Assembly: GCA_965115815.1 (NCBI GenBank) | Contig: OZ220465.1 | Coordinates: 2,976,001-3,040,000 of the forward strand | Origin: VXPW01 sp965115815 | GTDB taxonomy: Bacteria > Pseudomonadota > Alphaproteobacteria > TMED109 | Length of the DNA: 64,000 nucleotides | Direction: 5' to 3' | The notes under the pieces: model-generated | Told to the model about the DNA's origin: nothing | Seen by the model: the letters and a program-made list of their open reading frames with translations, nothing else | Databases searched by the model: none | In this document: positions 52,656-61,531 of the stretch, piece by piece | Layout: every line of letters starts with the position of its first letter | Numbering within the stretch: the stretch's first letter is position 1 | Position numbers and translations under genes: made by a program

Positions 52656-53677
52656 GCTTCGCCGAGCCCGGGTGGCTGGCGCTCGCGGTCTTGCTGGCGT
52701 TCCCGCCGGGGTTCCGGTGGTGGCAGTCGGAGCGGCGGCCCGGGGAAGCCGTCGGGGTCGCGACGCTCGCCGGCTTTCTCGGGGCGCCGGAAGGGATGCG
52801 GGTTCGGGCGGCGCGGTTCCTGCCGGTCTTGTCCGTGCTGGCGTGCGCCGCACTGATCGCGGCCCTGGCCCGTCCGCAGGCTGGCGTGGAGGTCGCAGAG
52901 AGGGTTACCGAGGGCATTGCCATCGCGATGGTCGTCGACGTCTCGAGCAGCATGTCGGCGCTGGATCTCGGCGGCGACGCAGGAGATCGGAACCGGCTGG
53001 ACGTGGTAAAGGACACGTTCCGGGACTTCGTCGCCGGTGCCGGGGACCGGCTGTCCGGTCGCGGATCCGACCTGGTGTCCTTGGTCGCGTTCGGCCGCTA
53101 CGCCGATACGTTGACCCCGCTCACGCTGGACCACGGCACCCTGCTGCAACTGTGCGCGTCGCTGCGTCCGGTGGAATTGCCCGAGGAGGACGGCACGGCG
53201 ATCGGCGACGCCATCCTCGCCGGACTGGATTCGCTGACCGGGGGAGAACATGCGAGCCCGGTGATCATCCTTCTGACGGACGGCAGCCACAATGCCGGTA
53301 CCGTGGATCCGCTGGTGGCGGCGGACGCCGCACGGGCCTTGGGAGTGCGCATCTACACGATCGGCGCCGGCAGCCGGGGTCGGGTCGCCATGCCGGTGCG
53401 CCCCGGGAGTTCCGAGGTCCGAACGGTCCAGGTCTTCGTGGATGAGTTCACGCTCACCCGGGTGGCGGAAGCGACGGGCGGACGGTTCTACCGCGCGACC
53501 GACGAGGCCGGCTTGCGGGCCGTCTACGAGGAAATCGATCAACTGGAGAAGGGCCGGAACGTTGCCCGCCACTACCAGCGACGCGTCGATTTCTATCCTT
53601 GGTTCCTGGGTCTGGCCCTGCTTCTGGTGCTGGTGCGGGCAGTCTTGGACGCGACCGTACTGCGGGTCGCCCCGTAG
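52652..53677 (+). CDS. Von Willebrand A protein, BatA-like
   Basis: A 341-residue membrane protein. Two N-terminal helices flank the segment VLACAALIAALARPQAG, then the vWA domain begins AIAMVVDVSSSMSALDL with an intact DxSxS metal site and continues VSLVAFGRYADTLTPLT and IILLTDGSHNAG. A C-terminal helix follows (FYPWFLGLALLLVLVRAVL). It overlaps the previous gene by 4 bases. This is the standard BatA arrangement; the metal site should be active in protein binding. Confidence 0.92.
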   Translation: MSFAEPGWLALAVLLAFPPGFRWWQSERRPGEAVGVATLAGFLGAPEGMRVRAARFLPVLSVLACAALIAALARPQAGVEVAERVTEGIAIAMVVDVSSSMSALDLGGDAGDRNRLDVVKDTFRDFVAGAGDRLSGRGSDLVSLVAFGRYADTLTPLTLDHGTLLQLCASLRPVELPEEDGTAIGDAILAGLDSLTGGEHASPVIILLTDGSHNAGTVDPLVAADAARALGVRIYTIGAGSRGRVAMPVRPGSSEVRTVQVFVDEFTLTRVAEATGGRFYRATDEAGLRAVYEEIDQLEKGRNVARHYQRRVDFYPWFLGLALLLVLVRAVLDATVLRVAP

Positions 53678-53686
53678 GAACGCGCC

Positions 53687-54679
53687 ATGGAGTTCGAGTA
53701 CCTTCTCCTCCTCGGGACGGCTCCGCTGGCCGCGGCGGCGGTGCTGATGCTGCAGGCCCATGCGGCCCGGGCGCGCATGCGGACGGCGGCCGTCCTCGCG
53801 GCGCGCTTCGATCGGCGGGCGGCGGCCTCGGTCCGGTGGTACGGGGCGGGAGCGGCCGCCGCCGCCGCTGCGCTGGTGGGGCTGGCGCTGGCCCGACCGG
53901 TCGGGGGGATCGAGGAGGGAATGGCCGCGCGCGAGGGTCGGGATATCCTCGTGGTCCTCGATGTGTCGCTGAGCATGTACGCCCGCGACCACGACGGCGC
54001 GTCGCGCGCCGACACCGCGCGCGACGCCGTGGAACGGCTGGTGGAACGGTTGGCCGCGGGCGGGGGGCACCGCCTGTCGCTGCTGGCATTTGCCGGCCGG
54101 GCGAGCCTGCTGCTGCCTGCGGCATTCGACTACGGGACGTTCGCGGCGCGCTTCGATGCGGCCGGGCCGCACGACATCTCGCGACGGGGAACCCGCGTCG
54201 ATTCGGGGTTGGCCGCTGCCCTGGGCAGCATCGAAGACGGGGACGAGCCGTTTACCGACGTGGTCCTGGTATCGGACGGAGAGGACCATGGTGCGGTGCT
54301 GCGGGCCGAGGGCCGGAATCTGCGCGGTACCGGCGTGAAGGTGCACGTCCTGGCCCTGGGAATCCCGCATCGGCCGACGCCGGTGCGGGTGCCGAGCGCG
54401 GACGGAACCGATGCGCCGTTGCTGTACCGGAACGAACCGGTCCGCAGTCGCGCCGATCATGCGGTCCTGCGGGACCTCGCCGCCTACAGCGGCGGTACCT
54501 TTTGCGCACTGCACCGCGCCGATTGCGTCGCGGACGTGTCCGAGGCCGTCGAGCGGGCACCGGCGCGGCGTTTTGCGGTCGAGGGCCAGGCGCAGAGGCG
54601 CCGGCCGCTGTATCACTGGTTGACGGTACCGGCGCTGATCCTGCTGATCGGCGGTCTGGCGGCGGGGCGGTCTCGATGA
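53687..54679 (+). CDS. Von Willebrand A protein, BatB-like
   Basis: A 330-residue paralogue of the preceding protein with the same architecture: N-terminal helices, vWA domain from DILVVLDVSLSMYARDHDG (DxSxS present), LVSDGEDHGAVL and a C-terminal helix (LTVPALILLIGGLAAG). The gap to BatA is 9 bases; the last 4 bases overlap the TPR gene. Confidence 0.92.
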   Translation: MEFEYLLLLGTAPLAAAAVLMLQAHAARARMRTAAVLAARFDRRAAASVRWYGAGAAAAAAALVGLALARPVGGIEEGMAAREGRDILVVLDVSLSMYARDHDGASRADTARDAVERLVERLAAGGGHRLSLLAFAGRASLLLPAAFDYGTFAARFDAAGPHDISRRGTRVDSGLAAALGSIEDGDEPFTDVVLVSDGEDHGAVLRAEGRNLRGTGVKVHVLALGIPHRPTPVRVPSADGTDAPLLYRNEPVRSRADHAVLRDLAAYSGGTFCALHRADCVADVSEAVERAPARRFAVEGQAQRRRPLYHWLTVPALILLIGGLAAGRSR

Positions 54680-55521
54680 GGCTGCGCTTGCTCCGGCCGG
54701 GCGTGGTGGCCGGAATCGTGATTCTCGCCGGCTGCGGTGAGGACGATCGGGCGCGGCAGGAAATGGATGCGGGCATCCGGGCGTATGCGAACGGCGACTA
54801 TGCCGAAGCGCGGGTCCGCTTCGAGGCTGCCGAACAGGCAGGGGGCGGGACTTCCGAAACGGGATTCGCCCGAGGCGCGGCGGCGTTTGCGGCGCATGAC
54901 AACGCTGCGGCCGACCGGCACTTCACGCTGGCTCTGGAAACCGCTCCTCGGGAACTTCGGGCCTTGGTGCACTACAACCTTGCGGCCGTCCGCTACCGGC
55001 AGGCCGTGAACGCGGTGCGGAGTTTCCTCAACGGCGATCCGTACCTGCAGGAGGCCATCGAACAGTACCGGGACGCACTGACGATCGATCCGTCCCTTGA
55101 GGACGCCGCCTACAACCTCGAACTGGCGCTGCGGTTTCAGGACGAGCTGGCCCGGCGCATGCTCGTCACTGCGGGCAGCGAAGGGATGGATGAAGGCGAG
55201 GCCCGCACCGACGAAGGCGTCGAAACTCCGGAAGGGAGGGATCCGGGCGACGTTCAGGCGTCCCGTCCGCAGGCGAACGAAGGCCGGCCCCGTGCGCGGC
55301 AGGGAGGGGATCCGGGCGCCGGCGCCCGGAAGGCAGGACAAGCAACCGGAGCGGACGAGACGGAAAAGATCGACCTGACGAGTGCCACGGCGCGAGAGAT
55401 GACCGCGCAGGAAGCCGAAGAACTGATCGAAATGGTGCAGGGGCAGCCGGGTACGCAATCGGAACGCGCCGCGCGCAGAGAGGCGCGCATGCGTGCCGAA
55501 GGCGAGATCCCGACCTGGTAA
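54676..55521 (+). CDS. BatC-like TPR lipoprotein
   Basis: A 281-residue protein. The N-terminus VVAGIVILAGC is a lipoprotein signal with the modified Cys at residue 18. Residues 25-160 hold three to four TPR-like units (AYANGDYAEARVRFEAAEQA, then QYRDALTIDPSLEDAAYNLE). The C-terminal 100 residues are low-complexity and acidic. The ATG at 54676 overlaps the BatB stop. It completes the moxR-DUF58-batD-batA-batB-batC-like operon. Confidence 0.85.
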   Translation: MRLRLLRPGVVAGIVILAGCGEDDRARQEMDAGIRAYANGDYAEARVRFEAAEQAGGGTSETGFARGAAAFAAHDNAAADRHFTLALETAPRELRALVHYNLAAVRYRQAVNAVRSFLNGDPYLQEAIEQYRDALTIDPSLEDAAYNLELALRFQDELARRMLVTAGSEGMDEGEARTDEGVETPEGRDPGDVQASRPQANEGRPRARQGGDPGAGARKAGQATGADETEKIDLTSATAREMTAQEAEELIEMVQGQPGTQSERAARREARMRAEGEIPTW

Positions 55522-56033
55522 TCGGAGCTCATGTTCCACAAGGGGCGTTCTACAAGATACCGTTTCGTGAGGGTTCGGATGCCCTTCCAAAGCCCTCCAG
55601 ATACCGCATTGCGGTCGCGGAACCGGTTTCCGATCGCCAGTGTTCGAATGCCTCCGGGGGGTCCGGGATCCCCAGTGCGTCGTGATGCCGCGCTGCCCGG
55701 GCTCGGCTCGGGTGGCCTGATTGCGCCGCGTCCGCTGCCGCACCTGTCGCTTCGGCACCCCGATTCCCCCGCCGGCAGGGGTGCAGGAGCGACCTCCGGC
55801 GCCGCCGGTTCAAGGTCCCGTCGAAGGAACCTGGTGCCCCAACCCCATGCCGATCGGTCCGCCCGCAAGGGGTCTCCAAAAGAAACGGGGACTACTTTGG
55901 CGATCCCGATGGAATGATCCTTGCTTTCCATGGGTTTCTTCGATCGGAACCTCGGGAATCGGCGATTCCGGGCCCGAATCGGCGAAGTCTCGTTACACGT
56001 GGGCGAGGGACCTGCGAAAGCGGGAAGTCGTGG
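55522..56033. other. Gene-less stretch after the Bat operon, with interspersed repeat copy 3
   Basis: No gene is supported. At 55918-55990 it carries the third copy of the ~75-bp repeat (core GGCGATTCCGGGCCCGAATC), in the same orientation as 23813-23890. A TTG-rich, less GC-rich segment precedes it. Confidence 0.45.
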
Positions 56034-56650
56034 CCATCTGATGGGGCTTATACGCCAAACTAGCCAGAATCTGTTTAAATTCTTGAATATGTATTGTTTC
56101 TGGTTCTCTGCCTTCGCAATGTCGGGCTTGGGTGTTTAACCTGAGAAAAACGGCACAAGCCGACACACTTGGCTAGTTTGTGTCTGCACGGAAAATCATA
56201 ACACATTGTGTATGCAACCATATTTGGAATCTGGAGAACCGAAGATTCCTTCTTTGAGGGCATATGACGGCATATTCCGCTGAAATCAGGCTGGATTCGA
56301 TGAATCTTCGCCCTGTCAATATTGAGTTTTCATTCATGTAATCCGACTCTTAGGGATTTTCCGGGCAGGCACTAGTAGTACGGAAACATTGAATTGGGGG
56401 CTGCAGGCATGAGCTGGCCCCGATGCTCAGACCTGACACTTGATCCATAGAGGCCTAATAATCCCATTGTGTTCTTTATCTGATCCTTAGAAGCGGTGCG
56501 AGAATCTCAGCGAACAGCCCGGTTCCAGTGGGTGCCGACACAGACCGACACAGACCGACACGGACCGACACGGACATACCGCCCCATCCTGCAGCCATCA
56601 ATGCAACGTCGGTGGACTACTAGTTTGGCGTATAAGCCCCCATCTGATGG
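56034..56650. mobile_element. 617-bp unit with ~30-bp terminal inverted repeats and an AT-rich interior
   Basis: The ends CCATCTGATGGGGCTTATAC and (inverted) CCATCAGATGGGGGCTTATA continue to CTAG on each side, about 30 bases with two differences. The interior 56064-56371 is distinctly AT-rich compared with everything around it and encodes no protein I can recognise. A MITE of the CTAG type occupies the right half. It is probably a decayed, foreign transposable element. Confidence 0.65.
56372..56623. repeat. MITE-like 252-bp element, copy 2, flanked by CTAG
   Basis: Same family as 23339-23591. CTAG occurs at both boundaries (56372-56375 and 56620-56623), and the right CTAG is also the inner end of the surrounding inverted repeat, so the insertion site is defined exactly. 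Confidence 0.75.
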
Positions 56651-57742
56651 TACCGGTGCAGGCGGGGAATCGGGACGATCGGGTAGCCGCTGGAGGGAAG
56701 GGGATTGTCGCAGGTACGGAATCCCTGGAGAGAGTACGCCGGGGAACCCCGAGTTCGACCCGGGAACCCTTGGCTTCGGCGGTCCGGCATCAACACGATG
56801 ACCGTGGATCGCCCCAACGACGCCGGAGATCATCCGGCAAGGGGGATCGCCATCCGTGACGCCGTTGGAGGGACGGGATTCGGCCTTGGGCTTTCCGACT
56901 CCGGAACACGGCAAGGCGTGCGGGCGGTCTGGAGCGCATTCTTCCGGTGAGAAACCGGATGCTCCGAGAATCTGCACGGGGACCGTTGATTCGGTGGGCC
57001 GGCTCGCGAACGATTCGGTTTGATTCCTGCACGAGGATCCGGTGGGGGCGGGTTTCGGTCGGGCCGCCGCCCGATTGCGAACCGGGTCAGCCGGATTCTT
57101 GCGTGCATCGAGGAGATTCTCCTTGAACGCCGGCACCACCCCATCGGGAAGTCGGGAAGGGGCGGAGGGGCAGGCTCGGCTGATTCGCCGTCCCGGGATC
57201 GACCCGGTTTCTCCGTCCGTTTCGCTGCAGGCTGCAACGCCGGTGGATGCAGGCGCTGCGTCGGCGGTCCCGGCACCCCCCGCTTCGACGGGAAGATCGG
57301 ATGGTTCGGCGCGACCCCGGCCCCGGATCATCCGTGCCGAGGCCTCCGGTGCCGTGTATTCCTGCCGCAACCTTGGGCTCGGCAACGATTCTCCGGAACC
57401 GGCCCGTCGTTCCGGCTGAATCTGACTTCGGGATCGGGGCCGTCGGCTTGATCACGGATCCTGTGGCCCGGTCCTTTCTCGCCTGCGAGGGTCGGGTAGC
57501 TGGTCTGAAGGAGCAGCGCCCGGAGTTCAAGGTCTCCGACTCCGGGTTTCGGGGCCAGCGCCGTCGGGATCCGCGTTCAGGAAACCCAGATCGCGGTGGT
57601 GCCGAGGCGCATCGCGTCATCGCGGAGATTGGAAGTGCGCCCGGCGGCGGATCCGGATTTGCTACGCCGAAAGATCCGCGCAGGCGCAGCAGCCGTCCGC
57701 TGCGGTGACGGATCCCGCGGGATCCTCACGGCGCTGGCAGAT
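56651..57742. other. Gene-less region before the PQQ-dehydrogenase operon
   Basis: About 1.1 kb. Open frames exist on both strands but none has a start signal with a recognisable protein; a Cys-containing piece near 57220-57290 (AGCNAGGCRRCVGG) is the only hint. Probably decayed sequence. Confidence 0.4.
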
Positions 57743-58141
57743 CTAGAATGTCGTCATCATCTCCAAGGAGTCGCGCCGGGTCCAGCCGACGAATTCGGCC
57801 CGCGACACGAGCCCCCCGCGATTCGGCACCTCCGGGGGCCGAAGCCGCCGATAGCGTTCAACCAGGAAACGGACTTCGACCAGATCTCCCTCTTCGTCGA
57901 TGATGTTGATCCATGGTGCCAAGATGTCCTCGACATCATCCAGCGTGATCAGGGCGCAGGGCAGATCCCCCGGCGTATCGGTTTCGGCGAGGCGGGTTTC
58001 GAGGCTGCGGAAGGCATCGGCTGTCCGGCAGATCCAAGTCGGTCGATCGAACGTGAAGTGATCCGGAAACGAGTTCTGGGCGGTGGCCTGAGGCACCGCG
58101 CCCAGCAGGACGAGACCCGTCAGAATCCTGGTGAGTGTCAT
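57743..58141 (-). CDS. Secreted protein of unknown function, end of the PQQ-dehydrogenase operon
   Basis: A 132-residue protein with a signal peptide (MTLTRILTGLVLLGAVPQAT, cleavage near AQN). The mature part has two cysteines (WICRTADAF and LPCALITLD). The ATG overlaps the cytochrome c stop as ATGA. It may be a periplasmic partner of the dehydrogenase, but I do not recognise a family. Confidence 0.7.
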   Translation of the reverse strand: MTLTRILTGLVLLGAVPQATAQNSFPDHFTFDRPTWICRTADAFRSLETRLAETDTPGDLPCALITLDDVEDILAPWINIIDEEGDLVEVRFLVERYRRLRPPEVPNRGGLVSRAEFVGWTRRDSLEMMTTF

Positions 58142-58542
58142 TTCCAGTTCGCTCCTTCGACGGAAACCGTTTCGAGAAAAGCCCCGATCTGGCTGATCTG
58201 ATCGTAATCCAGGTACTCGCCGAACGGGGGCATCTTCGGAAGCTTGCCCACTGCGACGACTTCGATGAACTTCTCGTACCCGCTCCACCAGACGCGGAGA
58301 TCGAAGCCCCATTTGCCCCAGCGGGGAGATACGCCATCGGCCTTGATGCCGTGGCACTGCACGCACCAGCGACCGTACAGAACCGCGCCGGCTTCAATGG
58401 CCTCCGGATCCCCGGACAGGGGGTTCCCGGATTCAATTTCGATCGGAGCGGGTACCTCGTCGCTGGCGGCGAGCGCGGGTGCGACGAGGCTCGCCACAGG
58501 TGCGGCGGTCAGCACGAGGAAGGAAAACAGTATCGGCTTCAT
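58138..58542 (-). CDS. Periplasmic c-type cytochrome
   Basis: A 134-residue monohaem cytochrome. The signal peptide (LFSFLVLTAAPVASLVAPAL) is followed by the haem site CVQCH and a distal Met in KLPKMPPFGEYL. GGGAG lies before the ATG at 58542. It lies 105 bases downstream of the dehydrogenase gene and most likely accepts electrons from it. Confidence 0.9.
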   Translation of the reverse strand: MKPILFSFLVLTAAPVASLVAPALAASDEVPAPIEIESGNPLSGDPEAIEAGAVLYGRWCVQCHGIKADGVSPRWGKWGFDLRVWWSGYEKFIEVVAVGKLPKMPPFGEYLDYDQISQIGAFLETVSVEGANWK

Positions 58543-58647
58543 GAGGCTCCCAGCCAAGACATCCGCGTCACCGGGGGGATGCGAGATCACTACGGAGTGT
58601 GCGGGCGGCGGCCCGGGGACCGCCGCCCGCCCAAGGCCCCGCGAACC

Positions 58648-60429
58648 CTACTTCAGGGTAAAGGCGACTACGAGAGCGCTGCGCTGGTAGTCCATGGTTT
58701 CTCCGGCAAAGGCACCGGCGAGCTGGCCGAGGCCGACGTACGAGCCGTGACCGGTGGCCACTGCGACGTACTGGTTGCCATCCACACCGTAGGAAATGAT
58801 CCCTCCGTTGGTGCCGGAACCTAGGTTGAAGGTCCAGAGGAGCGACCCCGTCTCCGCGTCGAGCGCCTCGAAGTTCCCCAAGTAATCGGCGTTGAAGAGC
58901 AACCCGCTGCCCGTGGTCAGGAGTCCGGAGTGCGGGATGATGTCGTAGCGGCGTTCCCACTTCATCTCGCCGGACAGCGGATCGCGCGCGACGAGACGTC
59001 CATGCGCCTTGTCCTCTTCCGGATCGGCCTGAATCCACTCGGCAGCCATGTAGACCTGCGCATAGGGCTCGGTGATCCGCGTGGCTTCACCTGCGCTGAT
59101 CGGGCCGGATCCGTCCTTGTGGGCGACCGTGAGCCACATGCACCACTCCTGCACCGTCCGGAAGGAGAAGCCGGTGTTCGGGTCGAAGGATCCCGCATTC
59201 CAGCTGTGGCCGCCGTCGATGGCCGGGCAGACGAGCGTTTTCTCGCCGGCTACCGGCCAGAGCATGTTCTCGAACTCGCCGGTTTCCAAGTTGAATCCCG
59301 AGGTCCAGTTCTGGTGGTTCATGGCCGAGTAGACCGCCAGCGGCTGGCCGGTCGCGACATCGTGCACGTGGTTGAAGCCGTTCTTGCCGGGGTGCAGCAC
59401 CATGCGGCGGCCGTCTTTCTCGAAGATCACGTACTCACCGACAGACGAGTCGTAGTCGTACGGGTCGCTGGGAGCTTCCTGGAAGTACCAGTTGAGTTCG
59501 CCGGTATCGAGATCGAGTGCCACGGTCGACGAGGTGTAGAGGTTGTCGCCCGGCCGGTGCCCGTCCGCGTTCGGATTCCGGCAGTCGGCCCCGCAATAGT
59601 CGTAGTCGGGGTTCGGGTTGCCGGTGCCGATGAGGATCTGGTTGTTCTCGAAATCGACCGTGCCGGGCTGCCAGGATCCGCCGCCGCCCCATTGCCACGA
59701 GTCTCCCCCCCAAGTGGCGAGTGCCGCCTCGTCGCCACGGCCCGTGGTGTAGAATGTCCAGACGATAGAGCCGTCCTGCGGGTTGAGGCCGAAAATCCGG
59801 CCTTCGACCGGGTACTCGCCGCCATTCTGTCCGATCACCATGAGCTTTTCGTTGACATACGTGGCGGCTCCGCTGAAGCCGGCCGTGATCTTGGCGGAGT
59901 CGACGATCTGCTCATCCCAGAGAACGGAGCCGTCCTCTTGGTCCAGCGCCACGACTCGTCCGTCCGTCGTGCCGATGTAGGCGCGACCGCCGCCGAGGGC
60001 CATTCCCCGCGTGTGGGCGAAGAACGAACGGGCGACCACCGCTTGGTTCATTTCCGGCACGAAGGACCACAAGCGTTCGCCGGTGGCCGCGTTGAGCTTC
60101 ATTACGGAGGACGGGTTGTAGGCTACGTACATGCCTCCGTCGAGCACGAGCGGCGTGCTTTGCAGGCCGCCGGCTCCCACGTCCGCGCCGCCCGGCTGGA
60201 ACAGCCAGGCCACGCTCAGGTCACCGACGTTGTCCTTGGTGATCTGGGTCAGCGGTGAATGGCGGTGCGCCCGGTCGATGGTGCGGTGATACGCGCACCA
60301 GTTTTCGTCGGCGCAGTTCGAGATCTCGTTCGCGTGGTGCATCGCCGAAGCCGACGAGGTCATCCATATGGAGATCGTTGCCACAGAGGCCGCAGCCGCG
60401 AAGGCCGGGCCGATACGGAAAAGGGTCAT
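58648..60429 (-). CDS. PQQ-dependent alcohol dehydrogenase (methanol/ethanol family)
   Basis: A 593-residue periplasmic quinoprotein. The signal peptide ends near SASA; the mature chain shows the eight-bladed propeller with tryptophan-docking repeats (LNAATGERLWSF, LDQEDGSVLWDE, LDLDTGELNWYF, LDAETGSLLWTF). Cofactor-site blocks include GTGNPNPDYDYCGADC and RPGDNLYTSSTVALD. I do not see the adjacent Cys-Cys pair typical of many alcohol dehydrogenases; a Cys-x3-Cys pair is present instead. The ATG at 60429 follows GGGAGGAACGC. It feeds the cytochrome encoded downstream; the alcohol substrate is unknown. Confidence 0.9.
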   Translation of the reverse strand: MTLFRIGPAFAAAASVATISIWMTSSASAMHHANEISNCADENWCAYHRTIDRAHRHSPLTQITKDNVGDLSVAWLFQPGGADVGAGGLQSTPLVLDGGMYVAYNPSSVMKLNAATGERLWSFVPEMNQAVVARSFFAHTRGMALGGGRAYIGTTDGRVVALDQEDGSVLWDEQIVDSAKITAGFSGAATYVNEKLMVIGQNGGEYPVEGRIFGLNPQDGSIVWTFYTTGRGDEAALATWGGDSWQWGGGGSWQPGTVDFENNQILIGTGNPNPDYDYCGADCRNPNADGHRPGDNLYTSSTVALDLDTGELNWYFQEAPSDPYDYDSSVGEYVIFEKDGRRMVLHPGKNGFNHVHDVATGQPLAVYSAMNHQNWTSGFNLETGEFENMLWPVAGEKTLVCPAIDGGHSWNAGSFDPNTGFSFRTVQEWCMWLTVAHKDGSGPISAGEATRITEPYAQVYMAAEWIQADPEEDKAHGRLVARDPLSGEMKWERRYDIIPHSGLLTTGSGLLFNADYLGNFEALDAETGSLLWTFNLGSGTNGGIISYGVDGNQYVAVATGHGSYVGLGQLAGAFAGETMDYQRSALVVAFTLK

Positions 60430-61531
60430 TGCGTTCCTCCCGATCGCAGGTTGCTCATCCGGTGCGAAGGCTGCACCCGGAGAACGCTTGCATCGTAGTG
60501 TGGATGGCGCCCTTCCGCAATGGAGATCGTGTCGCGATGCGATTCGGCTTCGGCGGGCTGCTGTCGGGTCGGGTCTCAGCATGTGAATCTTAATGATTGA
60601 CTGTATGGCGGGTTTGATGGATCACCCAGTTTTCGGGCCAGGCCCGCACTGCGTCACCCGGCGCATCAGGAAGCGGCGGGCATGCGGTTGCCCCCGGGCC
60701 GGGCGCTCGCCCGCGGGCGTTCGTGGCCCTTGGTCCGATGCCGACACCGGGTCATCCGGGCGAAGGTCCGTGCGACTCCCCGGCGGCGATCCGGAACGGT
60801 CCATCCCTTGGGATCCGGGAGCCGGCGCACGATCTCCGGAATTGCGGCCGATCCCGGGTTGGCCGGCGCGGGGGCGGCGCGGATCCCGGTCTCCGCTGTC
60901 CGTCCGGCCTTTCGTGGCCTGCGGCGCCTGCTCCCGCATCTTCCCTCCGAGGCCCGGCTCGGTCCGGAATCGACGCCTCGTGCCCGGGACGCGATCGGGG
61001 ATCCCTGCGGACCTGCGGTCCGGTGGCGTACTCCCCGACCTTCCGGCCCGGGTCCCGCGCCGCAGGGGCGCCGTTCTCCGTCGTGGCCACCGACGGGCGG
61101 TCGATCCCGGCCGCCGTCGGATCCCGGGGACGCCCGCCCGGCTCTCGCGCAAGATGTCGAAGGGCGTCCGGCATGCGTTCGAGGACGCCGGCATTCCGCC
61201 TCCCACGAGCGCGGTTCCGGGTTGTGCCGAAGGGCGGAGAACCTCTCGGAATGGCACGCCATCGGCGTCCGGTTCCCGGCATGGACGGGTGGCGTCGAAC
61301 CCGTCACCAATGGTCCGGGGTCGTCCTCCGCCCTCCCCGAAGGGCGGAGGACGAAGCGGGGCGATCCCGACCCGCCATGGTGAAGCGCACGTCGCCTTGC
61401 CGAACGATCCAAGGGACGCTGCTACGGCTTCTCGGGGCCCCGGTCCAAGCCAAGGACAGGTTCCCGTGGTGCGGATTCCACGGGGTCAGGCCGCACCGCC
61501 GAGAGGTCCCTCGAACGTCGCAACAAACCGC
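60430..61531. other. Gene-less 1.1-kb region with a perfect 13-bp hairpin
   Basis: CGTCCTCCGCCCT at 61322-61334 pairs exactly with 61341-61353 (6-base loop); no T run follows. The left end should contain the promoter of the dehydrogenase operon. No gene is supported despite long open frames. Confidence 0.45.
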
